Positions 28,029 to 36,691 of a stretch of DNA of 64,000 nt are shown in pieces. How positions within the stretch are numbered: the first letter of the stretch is position 1; every line of letters begins with the position of its first letter. The notes beneath the pieces were generated by a model. The model was given only the letters and a program-made list of their open reading frames with translations. It was not told the DNA's origin and made no database searches. The position numbers and the translations under genes were made by a program. The stretch spans positions 620,001-684,000 of the forward strand of contig NC_002689.2 of assembly GCF_000011185.1 (NCBI RefSeq), read 5' to 3'. The DNA comes from Thermoplasma volcanium GSS1 (GTDB lineage Archaea; Thermoplasmatota; Thermoplasmata; Thermoplasmatales; Thermoplasmataceae).

Positions 28029-29573
28029 TTGTTTACTAAAAAATCCCCCATTTTGGTTACTCAAAACATAATAAACGCCATTGCAGGCTATATCGGTCTC
28101 TTTTTTATAACAAGGTATGTTGGGATAACAATATGGGGGTTCGTAGCCTTCGGCATGGGGTTTACCGGCATATTTTCCCTTGCCACTGAATTAGGCTTTA
28201 GTAGCGCATATACGAAGAGTATTTCAGAAGGGAAGGATGTAGAGGAAGCTACTAATACATTTTTTGCTGTAAAACTCGTACTTGCTGTTATATTCGTTAT
28301 ACTTGCCCTCTCCGCATTGTTTTTCTGGACGGACGTCCTTCATCGAGGCTTCCAGAATCCAGTTGAGTTTTGGGTAATAATAGCTCTGATACCCTATTAC
28401 TTTTTTGGTACGCTGTTATCGATCCCAAAGTCATACTATTCGTCTACGTTTTCCTCGTATAGGCAGGTCCTGCCGTCAATCGTAGAGGCCATTTCCAGGA
28501 ATGGTTTGTTTGTTGCTATCGGGGTCATATACGAATATAGGCTCTTCAGGTTTCCAGATGCAGATTTAGCTATAGTTATAGGTTCTGTATATTCGATCAC
28601 TTATACAGTATACTATATTTATATGATGTACCTGGGCCGGCCATGGCACTTGGGCAGGCCGAATAAGGAGATGTTAAAATATTTTGCAATAATCGCTTTG
28701 CCTTTAGCAGCGTCCTCTGGCATATCTACGATAAACGGCAATATAGATAAAATAATCGTACAATTTTACTGGCACGCAGATGCAACGAGCGCTCTATATA
28801 CATCACAGATTATAGGTACTTCACTAATATCATTCTCTGGTGCGATAAGCGGTTTCTTCGTGCCCGTTTTATCAAGAAAGGAAAAGAGTAAGGACATAAT
28901 GTATGAAGCGCCTGACTTAGAGAGGTTTATTTCGTTGTTTATTCTTCCTTTCGTTATAGCGCTATCAGTATTTTCTGTGTATTTCTTAAATATCTTTAGC
29001 GCAGGCTATCGCCCTTACTACTTGATCCTCGTATTCGTTGCATTGGGCAATTATATAGGTATAATAACTGGACCCTATGTCAGTCAAATAATTGCCTCTG
29101 GAAAAACCTGGAATATTGCGAAAATAACCACGCCTTCGATAATAGCCAATATTGCACTTAACTTTATATTTGTGCCACCTTCGCTCTTTGGTTATACGCA
29201 CCTATCTATGGGGTATACGGGTACAGCTTTTGCATCTCTTATTGTTGCGATCGGTGATTATATAGTGTATAAATACATTTATAGTAAAAATGTGATGCAT
29301 ATAGGATACCGCATTCTAAGACAGGCAATTCCTTCGTTTGCGGAAATTCTATACGGATACATTCTTCTTATGTATATCCATCCGTATTCCTTTTTTGTGC
29401 TGCTTTTAGTATCTTTAGCAGCTGTATTTATATTTTTCGGAATTTCAATAGCAATAGGAGAAATTACAAAGGATGAGTTTGTAGAATTCTTGACAAATCT
29501 AAATCCGCTGCTTATTCCCAAGAGAGTAAAAGAAGAAAGAGAGGCGGATTTAAGAAATAAAGGAGAAAAATGA
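28029..29573 (+). CDS. Polysaccharide/lipid-linked oligosaccharide flippase (Wzx/MVF type)
   Basis: This 514-residue polytopic protein has about 12-14 membrane helices. The N-terminal half resembles the polysaccharide-export MATE-like family (NIINAIAGYIGLFFITRYVG, a sequence typical of the first helix pair of Wzx). A basic, acidic tail (RVKEEREADLRNKGEK) faces the cytoplasm. It would flip lipid-linked glycans for surface glycoproteins or lipoglycan. No glycosyltransferase is adjacent. The start is TTG at 28029. Confidence 0.82.
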   Translation: MFTKKSPILVTQNIINAIAGYIGLFFITRYVGITIWGFVAFGMGFTGIFSLATELGFSSAYTKSISEGKDVEEATNTFFAVKLVLAVIFVILALSALFFWTDVLHRGFQNPVEFWVIIALIPYYFFGTLLSIPKSYYSSTFSSYRQVLPSIVEAISRNGLFVAIGVIYEYRLFRFPDADLAIVIGSVYSITYTVYYIYMMYLGRPWHLGRPNKEMLKYFAIIALPLAASSGISTINGNIDKIIVQFYWHADATSALYTSQIIGTSLISFSGAISGFFVPVLSRKEKSKDIMYEAPDLERFISLFILPFVIALSVFSVYFLNIFSAGYRPYYLILVFVALGNYIGIITGPYVSQIIASGKTWNIAKITTPSIIANIALNFIFVPPSLFGYTHLSMGYTGTAFASLIVAIGDYIVYKYIYSKNVMHIGYRILRQAIPSFAEILYGYILLMYIHPYSFFVLLLVSLAAVFIFFGISIAIGEITKDEFVEFLTNLNPLLIPKRVKEEREADLRNKGEK

Positions 29574-29579
29574 TAATAT

Positions 29580-30206
29580 CTATTTCTTATCAGAAGTCCT
29601 AGAAACAACTTCCGCAATCGCTACATCGTTTTTGATTTTCTTTATTTTTACTTTAACAGTCTCTCCTTTTTTTGTTCCGGGTACGAATATTGTGAATCCT
29701 CTGAAAGATGCACGGCCCTCGCCTGAACTTCCCACTTCCGATATTTCTACCGTGTATTCCTTGCCCTCTTCTATGCCTTCCTCTTCTTTGAATTCTTTAA
29801 CTGTATGTATGGGGTGCTGTGCGCCACACGCTTTGCACACAAGTAATGATACCCTACCAGACTTTTGTATCTCCGTGTCCAGCGATCCACATTCGTAGCA
29901 CCTGACATATGTGTTAATGTATTCGTTCATCTTTTCTTGCAATTCCTCAAGCGTCACTTTTTTATTTATAATAAGCCTTCGGCCATTTTGGACTATGTTC
30001 GTTCCTAATTCTCTTGTGAGGAATTTTATTACTTGATCCGGGTCTCTGTTGATTATGTCAATTATATCCTGAAAATTTCGAATTATCGTGGCTTTTCCTT
30101 CCCTTATGATCTCTGGTTCTGGTATCTTAAGCCTATCTATATTCTTCGTTGAGCTTGATAAAACATCTTTAGCCTTCTCAAGAAGCTTGTCGTAGCTGTC
30201 AGTCAT
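29580..30206 (-). CDS. Translation initiation factor 2 subunit beta with C-terminal TRAM domain
   Basis: This 208-residue protein has the aIF2-beta alpha/beta core (RNFQDIIDIINRDPDQVIKFLTRELGTN) and the zinc ribbon with CYECGS and CKACGA. After it comes a C-terminal TRAM domain (GEGRASFRGFTIFVPGTKKGETVKVKI), an RNA-binding OB module usually seen in RNA methyltransferases. The fusion of a TRAM domain to aIF2-beta is a feature of some euryarchaea. I chose the ATG at 30206; the open frame continues 33 codons upstream, but these do not fit the family. aIF2 delivers initiator tRNA to the ribosome. Confidence 0.92.
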   Translation of the reverse strand: MTDSYDKLLEKAKDVLSSSTKNIDRLKIPEPEIIREGKATIIRNFQDIIDIINRDPDQVIKFLTRELGTNIVQNGRRLIINKKVTLEELQEKMNEYINTYVRCYECGSLDTEIQKSGRVSLLVCKACGAQHPIHTVKEFKEEEGIEEGKEYTVEISEVGSSGEGRASFRGFTIFVPGTKKGETVKVKIKKIKNDVAIAEVVSRTSDKK

Positions 30207-30275
30207 ATTTGTATGAATGCAAAACACCAATATTAACGTCGTTACGCATGATCTAAAATCAATTATATCCATGTA

Positions 30276-30292
30276 TGACATTAAAAATGTCA
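30276..30292. repeat. Perfect inverted repeat upstream of the RHH/tubulin-like operon
   Basis: TGACATT (30276-30282) and AATGTCA (30286-30292) form a perfect 7-bp inverted repeat with an AAA spacer. It lies between aIF2-beta and the divergent RHH gene, upstream of the AT-rich promoter at about 30310-30330. It is a good candidate operator or binding site for the RHH protein encoded at 30357. Confidence 0.5.
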
Positions 30293-30356
30293 CATGTCCG
30301 GTCAAGGTAGAAAAATTAAAATATAAATTAGTTTATACATTCAGGAGGCATGGAAC

Positions 30357-30773
30357 TTGCTCAATAAGGACGTTAAGCTGACCTTGAGAATTTCAGAAGA
30401 AGAAATAAACGAAATCGATGAATTCTTAAATCTTAATCCCGAGTTCGGAAGCAGGTCAGAGTTTATAAGGCATGCTGTTATGCAGTACATCTCGAGCAAA
30501 AGAATATCTGTGGTTAAGGATGATCTACAAAAAACCCACGAAGGTTTAATTTTGGATGAAAATTCAAAACTTATTATAAAGACTGCCATAGAAAATGGAT
30601 TCTTTAAAGATGAAAACGATCTAATCTCAGCAGTTTTGCGAGAGTCACTAGAACCGTTCGTCCTTAAGTTCGTTAAGAAAAAATCCAAGAACATGAGCGA
30701 TTTGATGAAGGCGCTTGCATCCTTTGAAAATTTTAAACAAGCAGGCGCCACCGCACGAAAGGACGGGAGGTGA
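30357..30773 (+). CDS. Ribbon-helix-helix DNA-binding protein
   Basis: In this 138-residue protein the first 45 residues are a clear RHH domain: strand DVKLTLRIS, helix EEEINEIDEFLNLN, turn PEFGSRSEFIRHAV, as in CopG/MetJ-type regulators. The rest is helical, with a second possible RHH-like segment (LIIKTAIENGFFKDENDLISAVLRES) and a basic tail. The start is TTG at 30357, eight bases after GGAGG; an ATG at 30350 leads to a stop after five codons. Its stop overlaps the start of the tubulin-like gene (GTGA). It may regulate the pair or tether DNA to the filament protein. Confidence 0.85.
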   Translation: MLNKDVKLTLRISEEEINEIDEFLNLNPEFGSRSEFIRHAVMQYISSKRISVVKDDLQKTHEGLILDENSKLIIKTAIENGFFKDENDLISAVLRESLEPFVLKFVKKKSKNMSDLMKALASFENFKQAGATARKDGR

Positions 30774-31504
30774 GGCTTATTCAAAGAAGATCAGTATTCA
30801 GAGAAGAAAGGTATATCGATCCTCCAACAGTTGCACACGAATACTATTCCTGCAGGACGAACGTCGTTGTTGTCTCGTTTGGTAATGCAGGATTCAGAAT
30901 ATTAAGAAAAATGAACCCTATAGATATTAGAAACGTTGAAAGCTATGCAGTGTTTAGAGGCACACCTGCCAGAAATTCCTACTATAACGGAAGCTTGAAT
31001 GTAAAGGGAAGAGAAATTTCATTTGAAGTCTATTCCATAGAGAATATAAAGAACCCTTTTCTCAAATACTCAGCTAACCCCATAAAGATAATGGATGGGC
31101 TTACTGAAGAAGACGCTTTGTACGCAGCGCAGAAATTAAAGAGTACAGGAATATCGTTTGTACTTGTCAGCGGTTTTGGCGGTTCTTTCGCTCAATATGC
31201 TCATTCAAAATTCCTCGAAATATTAAACAAATCTGGTAGGGAGGCTTTGAGTATAATTGTCGTACCATCTTCTAAAGAGGGCAACAGAAGAGAGAAGGCC
31301 ATAAGCGCAATAAACGATCTGCGAGCTACTGGCAATAACATAGTTGTCTTTGACAACGATAAATTCAGTTTTGGGTATAATTTTCAGAATATAATGGAAA
31401 AAATAGAAAAGGCGAATACAATGATAGCCAATCGCCTAGATGAATATATATCGGAGATATCCTTAAGCATAGACAGATTGAAATATGCCATAATATCTGG
31501 ATAA
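30770..31504 (+). CDS. Small divergent FtsZ/tubulin-like protein
   Basis: This 244-residue protein follows the FtsZ order of motifs in degraded form. T1-like SFGNAGFRILRKM at about 36-48 corresponds to the FtsZ GGGGNAVNRM loop. The tubulin signature is present as SGFGGSFAQ (G135-Q142) instead of GGGTGTG. It is followed by LSIIVVPSSKEGNRREKAISA, matching the FtsZ P-F-x-x-E-G-x-x-R helix, and VVFDNDK for the IPND loop. The C-terminal activation domain seems missing or reduced, since FtsZ is usually 330-400 residues. Altered GTP-loop glycines suggest weak or no hydrolysis. It overlaps the RHH gene by four bases. The assignment rests on motif order, not on a search. Confidence 0.7.
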   Translation: MRLIQRRSVFREERYIDPPTVAHEYYSCRTNVVVVSFGNAGFRILRKMNPIDIRNVESYAVFRGTPARNSYYNGSLNVKGREISFEVYSIENIKNPFLKYSANPIKIMDGLTEEDALYAAQKLKSTGISFVLVSGFGGSFAQYAHSKFLEILNKSGREALSIIVVPSSKEGNRREKAISAINDLRATGNNIVVFDNDKFSFGYNFQNIMEKIEKANTMIANRLDEYISEISLSIDRLKYAIISG

Positions 31505-31563
31505 ATTTCCTTAAATTCCTTCTATATTGTATTCCTAAAAATATGGTTTAACATCCAAATTTA

Positions 31564-31995
31564 TTATTTTACCTCCGAGAATACCGTTATTGTCTGAGCT
31601 CTTTCTATGCCAGGCATCTCTCGCAGTTTATCTAGGACAAAGTTTCCTATGGCTTCAGTTGATGATTCTCGTACCTTTATCAGCAGATCCCATTCCCCAG
31701 CGATTATATACACATTTTCTACCTCTTTAAACGTCGCTATCTTAGCTGCTAGATCCCTCTGTGAAATGCCATCCTTTGGCGTATAAGCCACAAGTATAAA
31801 TGCAACTACAGGAATGCCGAGAGCCTTGTAGTCCGGTACTATTGTAAATTTCTTTATTATGCCACTCTTGATCATGTTCTGCATTCTCTCATATATCGTT
31901 ACCCTCGGGATATCTAGTGTACGTGACATATCAGATATCTTGTCTCGGCCGTTTTCCATCAGGTAGTTAAGTATTTGGAGGTCTTTCTCATCCAT
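31564..31995 (-). CDS. Lrp/AsnC family transcriptional regulator
   Basis: This 143-residue protein has an N-terminal winged helix (DLQILNYLMENGRDKISDMSRTLDIPRVTIYERMQNM) and the C-terminal RAM effector domain (VVAFILVAYTP, VENVYIIAGEWDLLIKV), as in archaeal Lrp/FL11 proteins that sense amino acids. It is divergent from an asparagine synthetase gene, 131 bases away, and may control it and itself. Confidence 0.93.
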   Translation of the reverse strand: MDEKDLQILNYLMENGRDKISDMSRTLDIPRVTIYERMQNMIKSGIIKKFTIVPDYKALGIPVVAFILVAYTPKDGISQRDLAAKIATFKEVENVYIIAGEWDLLIKVRESSTEAIGNFVLDKLREMPGIERAQTITVFSEVK

Positions 31996-32126
31996 ATTTT
32001 ATTATATCATAGATGTATTTAAGTTTAGTCATTATGTCTAATATGGCTTTTTGTATTTGACGTTAATTGACATATTGTTCTTTAGAAAGAGACAAAATTG
32101 ATTAAGCATACTTTAATCTTCATTTT

Positions 32127-33071
32127 ATGGAAGCAAAAGAAATAAGCGACCTTGTATATGAAGTGAATTCGCATTTAGAAAAGCCAGAACTGCAACGGGC
32201 ATTGAAAATAGAGAGTTCTGTAAGATCTTATCTCTCCGATTACCTCAAAGGAAGAGGGTTTATTGAAGTCCCTCCAGTAATAATTTCAGTGCTTACAGAT
32301 CCATTGAACCATCCGGTCTACGATCCTACGATCGACTATTATGGGTATAAATATTCGATCACTAAAAGCATGATATTCCACAAACATATTCTCACCAAGC
32401 ACTTCGGCAAAATTTTTACCTTCTCTCCTAACATAAGGCTTGAAGAAGAAGACAAGGCAGAAACTGGAAGGCATTTATCCGAATTTACTCAGCTAGATCT
32501 CGAGATAAGGGATGCTACACGTGAAGATGTAATGTCATTAGGGGAGGAGATGATTGTTGAATTATTCTCAAAAATTAAAAAGACGCACTCCGATGACCTT
32601 AAGTTCTTTGGAAGAGATCTCCGTATTCCTAAGAAACCATTTGAAAGAATACGATATAAAGATGCAGAAAAAGAGTACGGAGGCGACTTCGAGAGTATAC
32701 TCTCCAAAGAAAAGAAAGAACCTTTCTGGATAATAGATATCCCTTTGGAAAAAAGAGAATTTTATGACAGAGAAGACCCGCAGAGACCTGGTATACTAGT
32801 TGACATGGATCTGGTATACCCAGAAGGTTTCGGTGAAGCCCTGTCTGGAGGTGAGAGAGAGTATAAGCTGGATCGGATTATCGAAAGGATCCATAAAAAG
32901 AGGCAAACAGAAGAACAGTTCAAATGGTACATAGAATTTGCAAAAGACGGCCTATATCCTTCAGCTGGCTTTGGCATAGGCATTGAGAGGTTAACTAGGT
33001 ACATATGCGGTCTCAGTAGAATAGAGGATGTACATCCATTTCCAAAGGTACCTGGAAAGCTTTCGCTATAA
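32127..33071 (+). CDS. Archaeal asparagine synthetase related to asparaginyl-tRNA synthetase (AS-AR)
   Basis: This 314-residue protein is a class II synthetase catalytic domain without an anticodon-binding domain. Motif 2 is visible in FTFSPNIRLEEEDK and motif 3 in GFGIGIERLTRYI. Proteins of this length and type in archaea (AS-AR, studied in Pyrococcus abyssi) make asparagine from aspartate and ammonia using ATP. They are thought to be ancestors of bacterial AsnA. The aspartate-adenylation pocket residues appear intact. Aminoacylation of tRNA is unlikely without the N-terminal OB domain. Confidence 0.9.
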   Translation: MEAKEISDLVYEVNSHLEKPELQRALKIESSVRSYLSDYLKGRGFIEVPPVIISVLTDPLNHPVYDPTIDYYGYKYSITKSMIFHKHILTKHFGKIFTFSPNIRLEEEDKAETGRHLSEFTQLDLEIRDATREDVMSLGEEMIVELFSKIKKTHSDDLKFFGRDLRIPKKPFERIRYKDAEKEYGGDFESILSKEKKEPFWIIDIPLEKREFYDREDPQRPGILVDMDLVYPEGFGEALSGGEREYKLDRIIERIHKKRQTEEQFKWYIEFAKDGLYPSAGFGIGIERLTRYICGLSRIEDVHPFPKVPGKLSL

Positions 33072-33072
33072 G

Positions 33073-33675
33073 CTATCCATCACACATAATTTTGTAGAAT
33101 ATTTTTAATGTAGAAATAGAATCGTTAAGAGAATATGTTTCGAATTTTTTTCTTTCATTTTTCCAAAGGTATTTTATTGCTTCCCCCTTTCCCATCCCAT
33201 TGAGTGAAGGTATCATCTTTGCCTCAAGTTCACTTTTCCCAAGGTAAAGTGATATTGCATCCTCAAGCTTCATTATCTTGCCTGTCAAATTCTTGACTAA
33301 ATACATAACGTCTAAAGTGTATGCAGAACCGAAGTATTCTCTGATATTCCAGAATTTGTAGTCTTTGAAGTTCCTTATCTTATAGGATATAAGAGGTATA
33401 TCGTATCCTGTATGATTATATCCCAGTATTATTGCAGGTTTTACATTTCCCAGCAGTAAATCAAAATTCTGGAGAATAGTCTCCTCTTCCCCTTCAGATT
33501 CTGCCACAAACACATTGCAATTAAGATCTCCTGTACAATACGATATAGCAATTATATTTTCGTTGTTCAAAAACTTCCCGTCTTCTACAAGCGTCTCTAT
33601 GTCGAATGATATTAACTCTGATTTCTTGATTTGTTTAACGAAAGCTCTTAAATTATCAGTGAGTTGAGACTGCAC
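33073..33675 (-). CDS. Stand-alone DEDDy 3'-5' exonuclease, PolB-exonuclease-like
   Basis: This 200-residue protein has the three exonuclease motifs of family-B DNA polymerase proofreading domains: ISFDIETL (Exo I, D-I-E), LGYNHTGYDIPL (Exo II, N-x3-Y-D) and YSLNDS (Exo III, Y-x3-D). The polymerase palm is absent. It may proofread in trans, mature ends or act in repair. The start is GTG at 33675, 20 bases inside the upstream MFS gene. It is convergent with the AS-AR gene. Confidence 0.82.
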   Translation of the reverse strand: MQSQLTDNLRAFVKQIKKSELISFDIETLVEDGKFLNNENIIAISYCTGDLNCNVFVAESEGEEETILQNFDLLLGNVKPAIILGYNHTGYDIPLISYKIRNFKDYKFWNIREYFGSAYTLDVMYLVKNLTGKIMKLEDAISLYLGKSELEAKMIPSLNGMGKGEAIKYLWKNERKKFETYSLNDSISTLKIFYKIMCDG

Positions 33676-35077
33676 TGGATTTCGCCCTTTTCATATGACT
33701 TATGGATACTATCACGGCTGCAAGAAGGGAAGAAAGGCCCGATATAAGGAAGGATAAGCCTATCCCGTCTAAAAAGTCTGGTTTTACAGCATTAACTTGG
33801 GCTATCTTCACACCAAGGAATGCTGAGCTCAATGCTGATTCCGGAACTAATGCAGCGACTACTGAAAATACCATAGACATACCTATAACCGAACCTAAGT
33901 TAAGTATGACTGTCCTAAGGCCAGCAGCTGAACCTCTCTTATTTGGCGGGGCAGTAGACATAAGTATGGCATTGCTCGGTGTATAGAATATACCTATACC
34001 GAAACCAACCAGCGTAATGCCAATATAGAACGGAAGGGAAGCATCCCGTACGAAGAAGAGCATGAACGATCCGAAGAATGAAAGGAAGAGCCCTGCATAA
34101 ATTAAGTGGTCTTCCATACCTTTGCGGTGGACTCTGCCCACGAAATATGATGCCAAACTCAAGGCCACAGCATAAGGCATTACCATCAAACTCGATGTTA
34201 AGGGACTCAATGATAGAGGCCCTTGAAGCATTATTATAGCTATAAGCAGTATCGAGTATCTAGTTATCGAGTTCAGGAAAGTTGAAATGGCTTGGACAGC
34301 AAACTCCCGGATCTTGAAAAGTGATATATCAATGAGGGAATTCTCAGATCTCCCTGTAAAATAGATGAATAGGATAAATGAAACTGCAATTGATATAATG
34401 TACGCAAGCCCAGAAAACGATATCCAATTGTTAGGCGGAGCAAAGGTCATGTATATTATTAGGAGAATGATGAATATCGAGAAGAATACGGATGGGAGCT
34501 TGGCAGCTTTTACCTGTCTCTTCTCTATGTCGTGTATTTTCAAAGACATAAAGTAGCCTGCTATACCGAACGGAACATTGAAGACAAAGACGTATCTCCA
34601 GTTAAGAACAGTGAGTATGCCGCCTACAAGCGGCCCGATTGCAGTGGCAAAACCTATTATTAAACTATTCGTGCCTATGGCCCATTTTAGCTCATCTTGC
34701 CTGAATGCATCAGCTATTATGGCTAAGCTATTTGAGAAGAGAAGAGAGCCACCGAGCCCCTGTATAGCCCTAGCGGCTATGAGCATGTCAATATTTATAC
34801 TAGATGAGGCTAGCAGAGATCCTATTGTAAAAAATATGTATCCGAGCCCATACAGCTGTTTTCTTCCTATAAAATCAGAATACCTTCCAAATATTGGTGA
34901 TCCGATAGTCATAACTAGGGGATAAATAACCAGCACCCAGATTATAAATAGAAATGTTGTGTGAAGGCTGATCATTATCGTTGGCAATGATATAAGAAGA
35001 GATGTACTGTTGATGACTGCAAGGAACGATCCTATGCTAGTAACTGATATTGCCAGTAGCTTATAAGCGCCATCCAT
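33656..35077 (-). CDS. MFS transporter, DHA2-like drug/proton antiporter
   Basis: This 473-residue protein has about 14 membrane segments and the MFS motif A loop GSPIFGRYSDFIGRKQLYG, followed by ARAIQGLGGSLLFSN (motif B with its arginine) and GPLVGGILTVLNWRYVFVFNVPFG (motif C, antiporter type). These mark the 14-helix drug:H+ antiporter branch. The substrate is unknown. It overlaps the exonuclease gene, so the two are co-transcribed although no functional link is obvious. Confidence 0.92.
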   Translation of the reverse strand: MDGAYKLLAISVTSIGSFLAVINSTSLLISLPTIMISLHTTFLFIIWVLVIYPLVMTIGSPIFGRYSDFIGRKQLYGLGYIFFTIGSLLASSSINIDMLIAARAIQGLGGSLLFSNSLAIIADAFRQDELKWAIGTNSLIIGFATAIGPLVGGILTVLNWRYVFVFNVPFGIAGYFMSLKIHDIEKRQVKAAKLPSVFFSIFIILLIIYMTFAPPNNWISFSGLAYIISIAVSFILFIYFTGRSENSLIDISLFKIREFAVQAISTFLNSITRYSILLIAIIMLQGPLSLSPLTSSLMVMPYAVALSLASYFVGRVHRKGMEDHLIYAGLFLSFFGSFMLFFVRDASLPFYIGITLVGFGIGIFYTPSNAILMSTAPPNKRGSAAGLRTVILNLGSVIGMSMVFSVVAALVPESALSSAFLGVKIAQVNAVKPDFLDGIGLSFLISGLSSLLAAVIVSISHMKRAKSSAVSTH

Positions 35078-35097
35078 CTATAGTTCTCCTTTATTAT

Positions 35098-35520
35098 TCA
35101 GAGATTTCCGAATCTAGAGATTATATCAGATATACTATCCATATAGTCTTTAAATGCCCTAAGTATATCACGTGAAGTAACGACTCCGACCAGCTTGTTT
35201 TTTTCCATAACAGGGAGCCTTCTTATTCCGTTTTTGCTCATAATCTCCGCTACCTTGAAGGTTGGCGTATCAGGAGTTATAGAAATAATTGGTGAATTCA
35301 TTATCTCCTCTACCCTTACATTCTTTGGGTTTAGGTCTTTGGATATGATCTTATTGATATAATCCCATTCTGTAACCATGCCTCTTATGCCTGTTTCATC
35401 CTCTACTATAAGAAAGCCAACGTGATCCTGAGCCATAACAACTGCCGCTTCATAAGCTGTCGTATCGGGCCTAAATGTCTTCGTATATTTTCTCATAATG
35501 TCCGAAGCGTAAAGTACCAT
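35098..35520 (-). CDS. Protein with two CBS domains
   Basis: This 140-residue protein is a tandem CBS pair. The first repeat spans about residues 8-66 (YEAAVVMAQDHVGFLIVEDETGIRGMVTEWD), the second about 70-130 (TPTFKVAEIMSKNGIRRLPVMEKNKLVGVVTSRDI). The pair binds adenine nucleotides or SAM in other systems and acts as a sensor. It lies 20 bases upstream of the MFS gene on the same strand, so it may be the first gene of that transcript. Confidence 0.93.
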   Translation of the reverse strand: MVLYASDIMRKYTKTFRPDTTAYEAAVVMAQDHVGFLIVEDETGIRGMVTEWDYINKIISKDLNPKNVRVEEIMNSPIISITPDTPTFKVAEIMSKNGIRRLPVMEKNKLVGVVTSRDILRAFKDYMDSISDIISRFGNL

Positions 35521-36014
35521 GTTTCATAATCATTAAAGTCTATTTACAGATTTTTATAGTGAAAAAACCTGCATTTTTAGGAAAGAATAGTTAATCATAA
35601 TGGGAATTAATTTTAAAGAATTCTTTGCGGATTTACCTTAAAATAAGTAAAAACGGATCGAAAATAACTTCATTCTAAATTATATACAATAAATAAGTAC
35701 ATAATTGTAGATACTCTAGATTCTAAGGTTGACCTGTACGTATATACTATACCGCTTATCTTGTAGAAATACCTACGAGGGGAAAAATATTCATACGTGA
35801 GACTTTAGCATATCGATAGAATAAACTGATTGATGATTCTCCAAGCCTGGAATTTTACATTGCATGCATTTTTTAAAAAAATGTGAAAGTTTCGTCCAAT
35901 AACATAAGCTACTGTATACTTGCATTATAAAGTCCATTCGTTCTAACAAGAGATAGAAAATATTTAATATCATACCTCAATTATCGAATAGCCTTTTTAA
36001 AAGGAGTTGATATT
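35521..36014. other. AT-rich divergent region between the CBS gene and psmB
   Basis: Nearly 500 bases without a supportable gene. It contains a palindromic T/A run (35867-35883, CAT and ATG at the ends) and the psmB promoter: TATA-like TATTTAATAT at 35961-35970 and the SD GGAGTTGAT at 36003-36011. The short open frames lack convincing starts. Confidence 0.5.
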
Positions 36015-36650
36015 ATGAATCAGACTTTAGAAACTGGTACAACTACAGTTGGTATTACGCTAACAGATGCCGTAATCATGGCGACTGAAAGAAGAGTGAC
36101 CATGGAGAACTTCATTATGCACAAGAACGGAAAAAAACTATTCCAAATAGACACTTATACTGGTATGACTATTGCAGGACTAGTTGGAGATGCACAGGTT
36201 CTTGTTAGATACATGAAGGCTGAACTTGAGCTTTACAGGTTGCAGAGAAGAGTAAATATGCCTATAGAGGCAGTTGCCACACTTCTATCGAATATGCTGA
36301 ACCAAGTCAAGTATATGCCATATATGGTCCAATTGCTTGTTGGAGGGATAGATACTAGTCCTCATGTATTTTCTATCGATGCCGCAGGCGGTTCAGTTGA
36401 GGATATCTACGCCAGCACCGGTTCTGGATCTCCATTTGTTTATGGTGTACTGGAGAGCCAGTACAACGAAAAGCTATCCATAGATGAGGGTGTCGATCTC
36501 GTAATCAGGGCCATAAGCGCGGCTAAGCAAAGGGATTCGGCCTCCGGTGGCATGATTGACGTTGCCGTAATAACTAAAAAGGATGGCTACGTACAGCTGC
36601 CGACCGAGCAAATAGAGGCCAGAATCAAAAAGCTTGGTTTAATTTTATAA
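36015..36650 (+). CDS. psmB: Proteasome beta subunit
   Basis: This 211-residue precursor is nearly the same as the well-studied T. acidophilum 20S beta subunit. After the short propeptide the catalytic threonine is T9 (mature Thr1), in TGTTTVG. The [10 protein letters not shown] stretch and the oxyanion-side GSGSPF and SGG motifs are intact. The core degrades unfolded proteins fed by VAT or PAN-like ATPases. An unusually clear SD (GGAGTTGAT) precedes the ATG, so this message has a short leader. Confidence 0.98.
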
Positions 36651-36691
36651 ATATTTAATCGATTATTTTAAAGTTTAAAGGTGTACAAATT

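Noticed and set aside
35867-35883. Palindromic T6A7 run with CAT/ATG ends
   Set aside because: A/T runs of this kind are frequent in AT-rich spacers; symmetry is trivial for such composition.
35791-35973. 60-codon minus-strand open frame before psmB
   Set aside because: No start signal, unlikely residue content, and it runs through the psmB promoter region.
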